DNA from: CAVRUZ01 sp963724495
GTDB lineage: Bacteria; Actinomycetota; Actinomycetes; Propionibacteriales; DAIQRJ01
Length of the DNA stretch: 64,000 nucleotides
NCBI GenBank assembly: GCA_963724495.1
Contig: CAVRUZ010000002.1
Location: 868,001 to 932,000, forward strand
Direction of reading: 5' to 3'
The notes beneath the pieces were generated by a model. That model had not been told where the DNA came from and did no database searches. It saw nothing but the letters and a program-made list of their open reading frames with translations. Shown piece by piece: positions 1 to 7,625 of this stretch; positions within the stretch are counted from its first letter, which is position 1, and every line of letters starts with the position of its first letter. The translations under genes and the position numbers were made by a program.

Positions 1-354
1 GTAGGTCCGGCGCGCGCCGATCTCGAACCCGCCCGACAGCACGGCTCCCGGCAGCGCAACCACCACGAGATCGCCGACGACGAAGTTGTGGGCCCCGCAC
101 ACGATTCCGCGTACCGCGTCGTCTCCGTCCCCGGAAGCGACCCGGACGGTGCACCACTCGATGGTCTTGCCGTTGGAATGCTCTTCCGGGGTTGCAGATT
201 CGACGCGACCCACCACGATGGGACCGGACACGTCGGGCTCGAAGAAGTCCTCCTCCTCGAGACCCACGCGCACGAGCGCGGCGGCCACTTCGTGGGCCGT
301 GGCACCAGGAGGAACGGCCGCGTACTCGCGCAACCAACTCAGGGGGACGCGCAT
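1..354 (-). CDS. pheT: Phenylalanyl-tRNA synthetase beta subunit, N-terminal 118 residues (runs off the left edge)
   Basis: Beta chain of the cytosolic alpha2-beta2 enzyme that charges tRNA-Phe. The visible protein opens MRVPLSWLREYA, the usual PheT start, and enters the tRNA-binding OB-fold (EMAP-like) domain from about residue 40 (VVGRVES, VCGAHNFVVGD). The catalytic-like, B3/B4 editing and anticodon-binding parts lie outside the window. The ATG overlaps the pheS stop codon as ATGA, so the two subunits are translationally coupled. Confidence 0.95.
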   Translation of the reverse strand, partial: MRVPLSWLREYAAVPPGATAHEVAAALVRVGLEEEDFFEPDVSGPIVVGRVESATPEEHSNGKTIEWCTVRVASGDGDDAVRGIVCGAHNFVVGDLVVVALPGAVLSGGFEIGARRTY

Positions 355-1446
355 CAGGCCTCCAGCCCGTAGTGACGGCTGAACCGGACGTCGCCCTCGA
401 CCATGTCGCGCATGTCGGCGACGCCGTTACGGAACATCATCGTGCGCTCGATTCCCATGCCGAAGGCGAACCCGGAGTAAACCTCGGGATCAATGCCGCA
501 GGCCGTGAGCACGTTCGGATCGACCATCCCGCAGCCGCCCCACTCGATCCACCCGGTGCCCTTGCAGGCGCGGCAGGAACTGTCGGTGCCCGAACAGATG
601 AAGCAGCGCAGGTCCATCTCGGCGCTCGGCTCGGTGAAGGGGAAGAACGCCGGACGCAGCCGGGTCTCGATGCCCTCGGCGAACATCGACCGGGCCAGGT
701 GGTCCAGCGTGCCTTTGAGGTGGGCCATCGTGAGCCCTCGGTCGACCGCAAGCCCCTCGACCTGGTGGAAGACCGGGGTGTGGGTGGCGTCCAGCTCATC
801 GGTGCGGAAGGTGCCTGCCGGGACAGACGACATAGACGGGTGCACCACGTTCGAGCAGCGTCCGTGCCTGCACCGGAGAGGTGTGGGTGCGCAGGATGAG
901 TCCCGCCTCCGGCGGCTCGACGAAGAACGTGTCCTGCATCTGCCGGGCCGGATGGTCGAGGTCGAAGTTCAGCGCGTCGAAGTTGAACCACTCGGCCTCG
1001 ACCTCCGGTCCCTCGGCGATCTCCCAGCCCATGCCGACGAACAGGTCGCCGATCTCCTCCATCAGCGAGGAGATCGGGTGCCGGGCGCCGTCGGCGTCCC
1101 GCCGGGCCGGGAGGGTCACGTCGACGACCTCGTCCCGGAGCACCTGCTGGTCGCGCTCGGCCTCGAGTTCGGCGGTGCGCCGGTCGAGTGCTTCGCGGAC
1201 GCGGCCCCGGGCGGCGCCGACGGCCTTTCCGGCTGCGGCCTTGTCCTGCGGCGGCAGTCCACCGATCCCCCGGTTGGCCAGTGCCAGTGGGGAACGGTCA
1301 CCGCCGTGGGTGATGCGGGCGGTCTTCAGCTGGTCCAGGTCAGCGGCAGCGGCGAAGGCGGCCAGCGCCTCCGCCACAGCGGCCTCGAGCGCTGCCGGTG
1401 CGAGCGAGCCGGCCGGCGTGGGGTGGGTGGTGTCGGGTCCTGACAT
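354..1446 (-). CDS. pheS: Phenylalanyl-tRNA synthetase alpha subunit, frame broken near 813
   Basis: Catalytic alpha chain of PheRS. The N-terminal part (start ATG at 1446) has the coiled-coil tRNA-binding arm, then class II motif 1 (SSLMEEIGDLFVGMGWEIAEG) and THTSPVQAR. Class II motif 2 (GRTFRTDELDATHTP) and motif 3 (FAFGMGIERTMM) are read in the next frame. The shift falls between AGG (814-816) and ACC (810-812): one surplus base at about 813 turns PheS sequence into an unrelated tail. Removing it restores a protein of about 363 residues, normal for the family. Because the gene is normally essential, a sequence error is more likely than a real pseudogene. It forms an operon with pheT. Confidence 0.93.
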
Positions 1447-1841
1447 CTCTGGTGTCCTCAGGGCTCTCGGTCAGACGGTGTCGTGGTTGTCGGAGCGAGC
1501 CGTCGGCCGGGCCTGGCGCACCCCGTCGGACAGACAGAACCGCGGGAAACGGTGCGACCGCGTCCGGCGACGGAGCGGGTCGAGGCGCCCACTGCTGGCC
1601 TGCGGCAGACGAACCGTCGAGCGGCGAGTAGCCGCGAGGATCGCCCGCTCACCCGCGTGCCGGGGCAGCGGGCTAGCTAAATCGCGCGGAAACCGGGACA
1701 CGCCGCAGCCGGGACGGGGCTGCGGTTGGTGAGCCGGGGGCGGAGAGCATGGCGACATTCTGACACAGGCTGCTGCCGCAGACCTGCCGGCATTTCCCGA
1801 GTCTCGGCTGGCGCGGCTCGGCATTCGGCCTGCTCGGGGCC
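1447..1841. other. 395-bp intergenic region upstream of pheS
   Basis: No convincing ORF. It must hold the pheS promoter, but no clear -35/-10 pair stands out. I looked for a T-box (specifier loop and tRNA-acceptor-pairing bulge) and for a Phe-rich leader peptide and saw neither. The only clear structure is the hairpin at 1703-1725, listed separately. Confidence 0.5.
1703..1725 (-). terminator. Hairpin downstream of the rRNA methyltransferase gene
   Basis: Perfect 8-bp stem, CCGCAGCC at 1703-1710 with GGCTGCGG at 1718-1725 and a 7-base loop. It lies between the end of the SpoU-type gene (1842) and the pheS start (1446) on the same strand. There is no T-tract, as is common for actinobacterial terminators, so its role as a terminator is inferred from position and stem strength. 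Confidence 0.4.
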
Positions 1842-2699
1842 TCACCTGCGCTGCGCCCGCGCGGTGGCGTAGAGGCAGACCGCGGCCGCGGTGGCGAGAT
1901 TGAGGCTCTCGGCCCGACCGTGCAGCGGGACCGCCACCACCTCGTCGGCGAGGGCGCGGTCGGCCGGCGGCAGTCCCCACGCCTCGTTGCCGAAGAGCCA
2001 GGCGACCGGGCGGGCGAGCAGCCCGGAGTCGCCGGCCTGGTCGAGGTCGACCGCTCCGGGCACGCCCCCGTCGGCCGCGAGGATCGTGAGCCCAGCCGCC
2101 TTCATCGCCTCGAGCGTGGACGTCAGCGGGACGTCCTGCCCTACCGGCAGGTGGAAGTGCGAACCGACGGCAGCGCGAACCGCCTTGGGGTTGTAGGCGT
2201 CGACGCTGCCGGCCGAGAGGACGACCGCGTCTGCTCCGGCGGCATCGGCGCACCGGATCACCGTGCCGGCATTGCCCGGGTCGCGGACCTGCGCCAGCAC
2301 CACCAGCATCCGCGGGGAGCTGGACAGGACGTCATCGAGGTCGAACGGCAGGAAGTCGCACACGGCCAGGACCCCTTGCGGGGTTGCGGTGTCGCCGGCC
2401 TTCGCGAGGTCGTCGTCGTCGAGCTCCACGCCGGATACGCCGGCCGCAGCTGCGAGACCACCGAAGTCTGGCTGGCGCTCCAGGAAGCTGCGGGTCCACC
2501 ACAGACGGCGAACCACGACAGCCGGTCGACCGGGCTCACCAGCCTCGGCGGCGCCGCGGAGCGCCTCGCGTACCGCCTGCGGTCCTTCGACGACGAACCG
2601 GGACCGCTCGGTGCGGAACGCGCGATCCGCGAGCCGACGTGCCTCCCGCAGCCCGGCGACACCATCCAGTCGCCGGGAGTTGGTCTCCGAACTCGCCAT
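1842..2699 (-). CDS. SpoU/TrmH-family RNA 2'-O-methyltransferase
   Basis: A 285-residue SPOUT (trefoil-knot) methyltransferase, probably acting on 23S rRNA with S-adenosylmethionine. The N-terminal substrate-binding domain (FVVEGPQAVREAL) is followed by the three family motifs: VRDPGNAGTVIRCADAAGAD (motif 1, catalytic Asn/Arg), LFGNEAWGL (motif 2) and ESLNLATAAAVCLY (motif 3). Position between rplT and pheS is the usual actinobacterial place for this gene, often called tsnR or rlmB-like; the exact nucleotide modified cannot be told from sequence. Confidence 0.9.
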   Translation of the reverse strand: MASSETNSRRLDGVAGLREARRLADRAFRTERSRFVVEGPQAVREALRGAAEAGEPGRPAVVVRRLWWTRSFLERQPDFGGLAAAAGVSGVELDDDDLAKAGDTATPQGVLAVCDFLPFDLDDVLSSSPRMLVVLAQVRDPGNAGTVIRCADAAGADAVVLSAGSVDAYNPKAVRAAVGSHFHLPVGQDVPLTSTLEAMKAAGLTILAADGGVPGAVDLDQAGDSGLLARPVAWLFGNEAWGLPPADRALADEVVAVPLHGRAESLNLATAAAVCLYATARAQRR

Positions 2700-2758
2700 C
2701 GCAGGGATCGCGTCGCCGGCTCAGCGACCAGGCGTCCGGCTGCTCATTCCGTGCGTCG

Positions 2759-3133
2759 TCAGGCTGCAGCCTGCGCTGTGGGCAGCGCTTCCTTGGCGGT
2801 CTTCACCAGCGCGAGGAAGGCGACCTCGTCGTTGACGGCCAGGTCGGCCAGGATCTTGCGGTCGACCTCCACACCGGCGGCCTTGAGTCCCTGGATCAGC
2901 CGGTTGTAGGTGATGCCCTGGGCGCGCGCCGCGGCGTTGATGCGGGTGATCCACAGCCGACGGAAGTCACCCTTGCGGGTGCGCCGGTCGGCGTAGGCGT
3001 ACACGAGCGAGTGGGTGACCTGCTCCTTGGCCTTGCGGTACAGGCGTGACCGCTGACCGCGGTACCCGGCAGCCCGCTCGAGCGTGGTACGCCGCTTCTT
3101 CTGCGCGTTGAGCGATCTCTTGACGCGTGCCAT
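2759..3133 (-). CDS. rplT: 50S ribosomal protein L20
   Basis: 124 residues, basic, opening MARVKRSLNAQKKRRTTLERAAGYRGQRSRLYRKAKEQ with the conserved RLWITRINAAARAQG central block. Early 50S assembly protein binding 23S rRNA. It follows rpmI by about 100 bp in the canonical infC-rpmI-rplT operon. Confidence 0.97.
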   Translation of the reverse strand: MARVKRSLNAQKKRRTTLERAAGYRGQRSRLYRKAKEQVTHSLVYAYADRRTRKGDFRRLWITRINAAARAQGITYNRLIQGLKAAGVEVDRKILADLAVNDEVAFLALVKTAKEALPTAQAAA

Positions 3134-3231
3134 CGCGTTTCGTCTCCTGAATCGTTGGTGCGGGCTGGGCTTTCATGGCCCGGGTCTGTCTGGTGCCGGC
3201 CGCGTCACGGCAGGCAGGTGTCGAGCAGGTA

Positions 3232-3426
3232 CTAGCGACCGAGGAGCTTCTTGACCCGGCCGAGGTCGGACTTGGCGACCGACGTCGTGCCGGTGAGCCT
3301 GCGGGTGCGCGTGCTGGCCTTGTGCTCGAGCAGGTGCTGCTTGCCTGCCTGACGGCGGGTGATCTTGCCGGAACCAGTGACCTTGAAGCGCTTCTTGGCG
3401 CCGCTCTGGGTCTTCATCTTGGGCAT
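3232..3426 (-). CDS. rpmI: 50S ribosomal protein L35
   Basis: 64 residues from ATG at 3426: MPKMKTQSGAKKRFKVTGSG, the diagnostic L35 start, ending in RVKKLLGR. The sequence GAGGAGAA just upstream is a good ribosome-binding site and excludes the longer in-frame ORF reaching 3573. Middle gene of infC-rpmI-rplT. Confidence 0.97.
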   Translation of the reverse strand: MPKMKTQSGAKKRFKVTGSGKITRRQAGKQHLLEHKASTRTRRLTGTTSVAKSDLGRVKKLLGR

Positions 3427-3517
3427 GACGTTCTCCTCGTGTGCACGCTGACGTGCGGGTCGGTCGGCGCGATCCGCGCGACGTTTCGGTGGAACCGCGT
3501 TGGCGGCGCCGTCGGGG

Positions 3518-4177
3518 CTAGGCGGTCTTCTCGGCCGGCTCGTCCACCGCGGCACTGGCTGCCGCTGGTGCACTGGCCGGTGCCTTGGCCTCGTCGGCCT
3601 CAGCGCGCGCGGCCGATGCGTTGGCGGTCTTCTTCGCCGCTCGTTCTGCGCGCACTGCGGTCTTCTTCTTGTTCGGGGCCAGCACCATGATCATGTCGCG
3701 ACCGTCGAGCCGGGGAGCCGACTCGACATGGCCGAGCTCGTCGACCTCGTCGGCCATCTGCTGCAACAGCCGGAAACCCAGCTGCGCGAGCCCCTGCTCA
3801 CGACCGCGGCGGAACATGACCGACACCTTGACCTTGTCGCCGTCCCCGAGGAAGCGGACGACGTGGCCCTTCTTGGTGTTGTAGTCGTGCGGGTCGATCC
3901 TCGGCCGGAGCTTGATCTCCTTGATGACCGTGTTCACCTGGTTGCGCCGGGCCTCACGGGCCTTCTGCGCGTTCTCGTACTTGAACTTGCCGTAGTCCAT
4001 CAGCTTGCACACCGGTGGCCTTGCCGTCGCGGCGACCTCGACCAGGTCGAGATCCGCCTCTTCGGCGAGGCGTAGTGCTGCGTCGATGCCGACGATGCCG
4101 ACCTGCTCACCGTTCGGTCCGACGAGCCGTACCTCTGGTACCCGGATGCGCTCGTTGATTCTCAGCTCAGTGCTGAT
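3518..4177 (-). CDS. infC: Translation initiation factor IF-3, with a likely ATC start codon
   Basis: IF-3 binds the 30S subunit and polices start-codon and initiator tRNA selection. The N domain starts STELRINERIRVPEVRLVG; the linker (CKLMDYGKFKYE) and C domain (IKLRPRIDPHDYNTKKGHV) follow. After about residue 178 comes an Ala/Glu/Lys-rich tail of about 40 residues, typical of actinobacteria. The family start corresponds to ATC at 4175-4177, preceded by GGAGGA at 4181-4186; no ATG, GTG or TTG is available there. The frame stays open to 4330, but those extra residues look non-conserved. ATC/ATT starts are how IF-3 autoregulates in other bacteria, so the rare start is probably functional. Confidence 0.88.
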   Translation of the reverse strand: MSTELRINERIRVPEVRLVGPNGEQVGIVGIDAALRLAEEADLDLVEVAATARPPVCKLMDYGKFKYENAQKAREARRNQVNTVIKEIKLRPRIDPHDYNTKKGHVVRFLGDGDKVKVSVMFRRGREQGLAQLGFRLLQQMADEVDELGHVESAPRLDGRDMIMVLAPNKKKTAVRAERAAKKTANASAARAEADEAKAPASAPAAASAAVDEPAEKTA

Positions 4178-4504
4178 GTGTCCTCCAGTTGTCTGACGTG
4201 CTCTTCCAGCGAGATCGGAGCCGCTGCCCTGACCAGCGATCCCGGTGATCGTGACCCGCGAGGTGGCTGAAGCTGCCGGGAGGTGGCCCGAAACAGCGAA
4301 ACGGCCGACGCGGATCGCGTTGGCCGTCACTTCCCCCGCTGTCCGTAGACAACGGCAGGGCCGGCCGGCGTGTTCCCGGCCGCTCTGACCCGGCCACCTG
4401 ATCGGCGACTGCGGGTGGGAGGCTTGGCCTCCGCTTGATCCGGAAACGAACTGGTCTCGTGCGGCAGCACAGACCGGACGTCTCCAGTGAAAAGCTTACC
4501 AGCG
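4178..4504. other. Leader and promoter region between infC and the divergent kinase gene
   Basis: 327 bp between divergent genes. On the minus strand it forms the infC leader with two strong hairpins, 4411-4434 (core GGAGGC/GCCTCC with a 3-base loop) and 4301-4327. I found no conserved short ORF. Promoters for both genes must lie here, but no pair is clear enough to name. Confidence 0.5.
4301..4327 (-). promoter_or_regulatory. Candidate attenuator hairpin in the infC leader
   Basis: The minus strand reads ACGGCC-A-ACGCG-ATC-CGCGT-C-GGCCGT, two stacked perfect stems of 6 and 5 bp separated by one mismatch pair, followed by TTTCGCTGTTTC. The long GC stem followed by a T-rich stretch, about 125 nt before the infC start, is what a transcription attenuator looks like. 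That infC operons are often controlled in their leaders is established knowledge; that this hairpin does so here is inference. Confidence 0.5.
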
Positions 4505-5104
4505 ATGGAGCCCCCACCGACAACGCTCGAGCGCACCAGCGGCGATGCCGGTGCCCTGCTCACCGGCGTGCTGGACCGGCCCGGCCGCCTCGGCTCGACC
4601 CGCCTGATCTGCGTGGACGGCCCGGCGGGCTCGGGCAAGACCACGCTGGCCACGCTCCTCGCGACCGAGGCTGCCGCCCGGGGCGTGGCCACGACGGTGG
4701 TGCACATGGACGACGTGTACGACGGCTGGGACGGGCTCGCCGCCGGCGTCACCAACATCGGGCGGTGGCTCCTCGTCCCGCTGCGCTCCGACGAGCCCGG
4801 CGGCTATCACCGCTTCGACTGGGCTGAGGAGCGCTACGCCGAGTGGCACCCCGTTGCGCCTGGCGGCCTGCTGGTGCTGGAGGGCGTGGGCTCGGCCGCG
4901 CGTCAGGTCGACGGACTCGCATCGCTGCGCGTCTGGGTCGAACTCCCGCTGGCCGAGCGCACGGCCCGCTGGCAGGTCCGCGACCAGGGCGCGGCCGACC
5001 CGTTCATCGCCGAATGGCAGGCCCAGGAGCAGGAGCACTTCCGGGCCGACGGCACCCGGCAGCGGGCCGACGTCTCCTGGGCGGCGGGTGGTCCGGCAGG
5101 CTAG
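4505..5104 (+). CDS. Uridine kinase-like P-loop ATPase
   Basis: 199 residues with a Walker A motif (CVDGPAGSGKTT) near residue 40, then VVHMDDVYDGWDGL, the acceptor-side aspartates seen in uridine and phosphoribulokinase-like nucleoside kinases, and LVLEGVGS before an RDQGAADPF lid-like segment. ATG at 4505 is chosen over 4487 because the protein starts MEPPPTTLER there. Substrate cannot be fixed; actinobacterial annotations usually call this group uridine kinase or AAA-type ATPase. It is one of few plus-strand genes and its stop codon overlaps that of hisG. Confidence 0.75.
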   Translation: MEPPPTTLERTSGDAGALLTGVLDRPGRLGSTRLICVDGPAGSGKTTLATLLATEAAARGVATTVVHMDDVYDGWDGLAAGVTNIGRWLLVPLRSDEPGGYHRFDWAEERYAEWHPVAPGGLLVLEGVGSAARQVDGLASLRVWVELPLAERTARWQVRDQGAADPFIAEWQAQEQEHFRADGTRQRADVSWAAGGPAG

Positions 5105-6046
5105 ATCCGGCAGGCGTGGATGTCGGTGAGCAGGATCGCCCGCGCACCGACCTCCCAGAGCTGATCCATCAGCTGCTGGCTCCGGTCGCGCGGCACCATC
5201 GCCCGCACGGCGAACCAGCCCTCCCGGGCCAGCGGCGACACCGTCGGCGACTCCAGCCCGGGCGTGAGCGCCGTGGCCGCGTCGACCGCCTCCGCGGAGA
5301 CGTCGTAGTCGACCATCAGGTAGTTGCGGGCGACCATCACCCCGCGCAGTCGCCGGATCATCAGGTCGAGCGCCGGCAGTGCCGGGTCGACGCCGTCGCG
5401 GGCGATCATCACGGCCGTCGACTTCAGCAGCACCGGACCGAAGATCGTCAGCCCGTTCTGCCGCAGCGTCGACCCGGTCTCGACCACGTCGGCGATCGCG
5501 TCCGCGACGCCGAGGCGGATGGACGACTCCACCGCGCCGTCGAGGGCAACCAGCCGGGCGTCGATGTTGTGCTCTGCCAGCCAGCGGCCGACGAGGTTGG
5601 GATACGACGTGGCGATGCGACGGCCGCGCAGATCCTCCGGCTGGGCGATCGACCGGTCGGCCGCCGCAAAGCGGAACTCGGCGTCGGCGTAGTCGAGCGG
5701 CAGGATCGTGCGTGCTGCGGAACCGGAGTCGGTCAGCAGGTCCTGCCCGGTCACACCCACGTCCAGCGTGCCCTCGCCGACGTAGGTCGCGATGTCGCGT
5801 GGGCGCAGGTAGTAGAACTCCACGCCGGCCGCAGAGTCGACGATGGCGAGTTCCCGGCTCGTCGAGCGTTGGCGATACCCCGCCGAACGGAAGGCGTCGA
5901 CGGTGGCCTCGGAGAGCGCGCCCTTGTTGGGCAGCGCCACCCGAAGGAGCCCGCCGTTGCCGTTGGTCGGACCTGGCTGGTCGCTGGACTGTGTCTGGCT
6001 TCAATGACTGTTCTGGCTTGAAGGACTGTGCTTCATCCGAGGGCAT
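5101..6046 (-). CDS. hisG: ATP phosphoribosyltransferase (long form), frame broken near 5991-5996
   Basis: First enzyme of histidine synthesis: ATP + PRPP to phosphoribosyl-ATP. The body (ALPNKGALSEATVDAFRSAGY ... DIADVVETGSTLRQNGL ... ITPGLESPTVSPLA ... ILLTDIHACRI) is the HisG long form with a C-terminal histidine-sensing domain. Conserved residues LLRV before ALPNKG are in frame, but the only in-frame start is the GTG inside them and a stop precedes. The other frame supplies ATG at 6046 and an N-terminus MPSDEAQSFKPEQSLKP. One extra base in a tandem repeat at 5987-6034 explains the mismatch; without it the protein is about 314 residues. It clusters with hisE. Confidence 0.88.
5987..6034. 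repeat. 18-bp tandem repeat inside the hisG N-terminus, one unit with an extra base
   Basis: Unit 6006-6023 is GACTGTTCTGGCTTGAAG. The unit at 5987-6005 is GACTGTGTCTGGCTTCAAT, 19 bases, matching except for one extra G and two end changes. A third partial copy follows at 6024-6034. On the coding strand an 18-bp unit encodes QSxKPx, so the repeat is in frame except for the extra base, which is exactly where the hisG frame breaks. Confidence 0.8.
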
Positions 6047-6119
6047 GGACGTCTGTGCCTTTCAGGGGACGTGAACTGGTGGCCCGATCTCCGGCCCCGG
6101 CGATCGCCCGCCGGCCGGG

Positions 6120-6428
6120 TCACAGATGCGCGTACACGTCCTCCAACGTGAGATCGAGCGCCAGCATCATCACCTGCGCGTGGTACAGCAACTGACTCAG
6201 CTCGGCGGCGGCCTGCTCGCGCGACTGGTACTCAGCCGCCAGCCACGACTCCGCGGCCTCCTCCACCAGCTTCTTGCCGATCTCGTGCACGCCTGAGTCC
6301 AGTTCGGCGACGGTGCGCGATCCGGCCGGCCGCTGGACAGCCCGGTCGGAGAGCTCCGCGAACAACTGCTCGAAGCTCTTGCCGGCGGGTACTCCGCCGG
6401 TCACGGGACTGCTCACGGACTCGCTCAT
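6120..6428 (-). CDS. hisE: Phosphoribosyl-ATP pyrophosphatase
   Basis: 102 residues from ATG at 6428. Second step of histidine synthesis (PR-ATP to PR-AMP). MazG-like helical fold shown by EIGKKLVEEAAESWLAAEY (metal-binding Glu residues) and AAAELSQLLYHAQVMMLA. The typical FEQLFAELSDRA start region precedes. It sits immediately upstream of hisG. In other bacteria HisE may be fused to HisI; here it is free-standing. Confidence 0.93.
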   Translation of the reverse strand: MSESVSSPVTGGVPAGKSFEQLFAELSDRAVQRPAGSRTVAELDSGVHEIGKKLVEEAAESWLAAEYQSREQAAAELSQLLYHAQVMMLALDLTLEDVYAHL

Positions 6429-6488
6429 GTCAGGCAGGAGGGTAGCCGCCGGCGGGATTTCTCCGCGGCCGACGGCCACCCTCCGCGC

Positions 6489-7205
6489 TCAGGTCGAGGA
6501 CCTCGCAGGCGCCACATCAGGCTGTTCCGACGGCGTGAGCTGTTCCTCTTTGCTGGCCTTCAGCCACACGAAGAAGCCGTAGATCACCAAGCCGCCATAG
6601 ATGATGTAGAGGAAGGCGGACGGGATGTAGCCGGAGTGGAACAGCAGCGGCACGCCGACGATGTCCACGGCTATCCAGCACAGCCAGAAGTCGTTCCAGC
6701 CACGTGCCATCGCGTACGTGGCGACGATCGAGCCGATGAAGATCCAGGCGTCGCACCAGTAGTACCAACGCGGTGCTGGCCAGCCCGCGCCTACTGCGGC
6801 GAAGATGCCCTGGACCAGGATCACCCCGGCCACCCAGACGATCAGGTAGGCGATACGTTCGCGAGCCGTTGCCCACCGCGGAGTCACGGCCGGCTTGCCG
6901 GCACCGTGCTCCTGCTGGGTCTGCCGCCAGCGGTACCAGCCGTAGATGCTGCAGATGATGAAGAAGATCTGCCGCGCTGCCTGACCGAACAGCGGCTGGC
7001 GGGTGTCGGCCTCGAAGGTGGCCGCCATGAAGACCGTGAACAGCAAGACATTGCCGACGATGCCTACCGGCCAGGCCCAGACGCGGCGGCGCAGTCCACC
7101 GATCGCCGAGGCGAAGCCGAACGCGTTGCCGACGACCTCGCGGACAAGAATTGTGTAGGCGCCGATGGCGATGTGTGAGTCGAACAACCAGGTGAGCCAG
7201 TCCAT
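6489..7205 (-). CDS. ribM: PnuC-family vitamin transporter under an FMN riboswitch, probable riboflavin importer RibM/PnuX
   Basis: 238 residues with about seven hydrophobic segments and the PnuC-family tryptophan-rich pattern (SIYGWYRW, WYYWCDAWIFIGSIVATYAMARGWNDFWLCWIAVD). The PnuC family moves nicotinamide riboside, but actinobacterial members controlled by FMN riboswitches (RibM/PnuX of Corynebacterium and Streptomyces) import riboflavin. The riboswitch upstream is therefore the main reason for preferring riboflavin. The start ATG at 7205 is preceded by GAGGG. Flanked by rpe and hisE with no riboflavin biosynthetic gene in the window. A basic C-terminal tail follows the last membrane segment. 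Confidence 0.82.
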   Translation of the reverse strand: MDWLTWLFDSHIAIGAYTILVREVVGNAFGFASAIGGLRRRVWAWPVGIVGNVLLFTVFMAATFEADTRQPLFGQAARQIFFIICSIYGWYRWRQTQQEHGAGKPAVTPRWATARERIAYLIVWVAGVILVQGIFAAVGAGWPAPRWYYWCDAWIFIGSIVATYAMARGWNDFWLCWIAVDIVGVPLLFHSGYIPSAFLYIIYGGLVIYGFFVWLKASKEEQLTPSEQPDVAPARSST

Positions 7206-7243
7206 ACCGATCCCTCAGAGTGCGGGCAAGCGCCCTCCGGGAT

Positions 7244-7274
7244 GGTCGCGACGTCACCGATTGCCGACGCGACC
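7244..7274 (-). promoter_or_regulatory. Expression-platform hairpin between FMN riboswitch and ribM
   Basis: Perfect 7-bp stem GGTCGCG (7244-7250) with CGCGACC (7268-7274), placed after the aptamer and about 40 nt before the start codon. No T-run follows, so termination or occlusion of the ribosome-binding region are both possible. Which base pairs alternate with the aptamer's closing stem needs folding. Confidence 0.45.
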
Positions 7275-7319
7275 GCTCGACGCATCGGGCAGCCGGCGGC
7301 CACTCGACGCGCCGCGTGC

Positions 7320-7442
7320 TGCCTCCCATCCGGACTTTCACCGTCGGTCCAGGAGTTCCACCTGGTCAACCGGCTCGGATGTCGCTCGAGCCGGGTCGCG
7401 GACTGTCACCGCCGGTTCGGACTTTCACCGACCCCGGAGCAC
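7320..7442 (-). ncRNA. FMN riboswitch (RFN element)
   Basis: On the minus strand the conserved RFN blocks occur in order: GGGGTCGGTGAAAGTCCG near 7437-7420, then ACCGGCGGTGACAGTCCGCG, then a variable arm, then CCGACGGTGAAAGTCCGG and GATGGGAG near 7335-7322. The paired GGTGAAAGTCC and GGTGA-AGTCC blocks and closing GATGGGAG are diagnostic. It binds flavin mononucleotide and represses the downstream gene when FMN is plentiful. Confidence 0.95.
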
Positions 7443-7526
7443 GCGTGCGTGTGTGCGGCAAGTGTGCCACGCGTCCCGCGGACTGGACAGCGGGTCCGGG
7501 CTGCGGACGTCTGCCTCGACGACCGA

Positions 7527-7610
7527 CGCCAGACATGCAGCCGCACGGCCCCAGATCCGGACATGTCGGCACATGTCGGTCGGCCAGTCCGTGCCGCTGC
7601 ATGTCTGGCG
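7527..7610. repeat. 84-bp inverted repeat between rpe and the riboswitch
   Basis: 22-bp arms at 7527-7548 and 7589-7610 are complementary except for one pair. The 40-bp spacer carries two copies of GACATGTCGG-like sequence (7559-7579), each centred on the palindrome ACATGT. It follows the 3' end of rpe, so it could act as a terminator, but it is much longer than needed for one. No coding potential. Confidence 0.7.
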
Positions 7611-7625
7611 CGAGGCGCCGGTGCG

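Noticed and set aside
1447..1700. T-box or Phe leader peptide upstream of pheS
   Set aside because: No T-box consensus and no Phe-rich short ORF could be recognised.
6489..7205. Nicotinamide riboside transporter PnuC
   Set aside because: Family match alone fits, but the FMN riboswitch directly upstream favours a flavin substrate; kept as the second choice.
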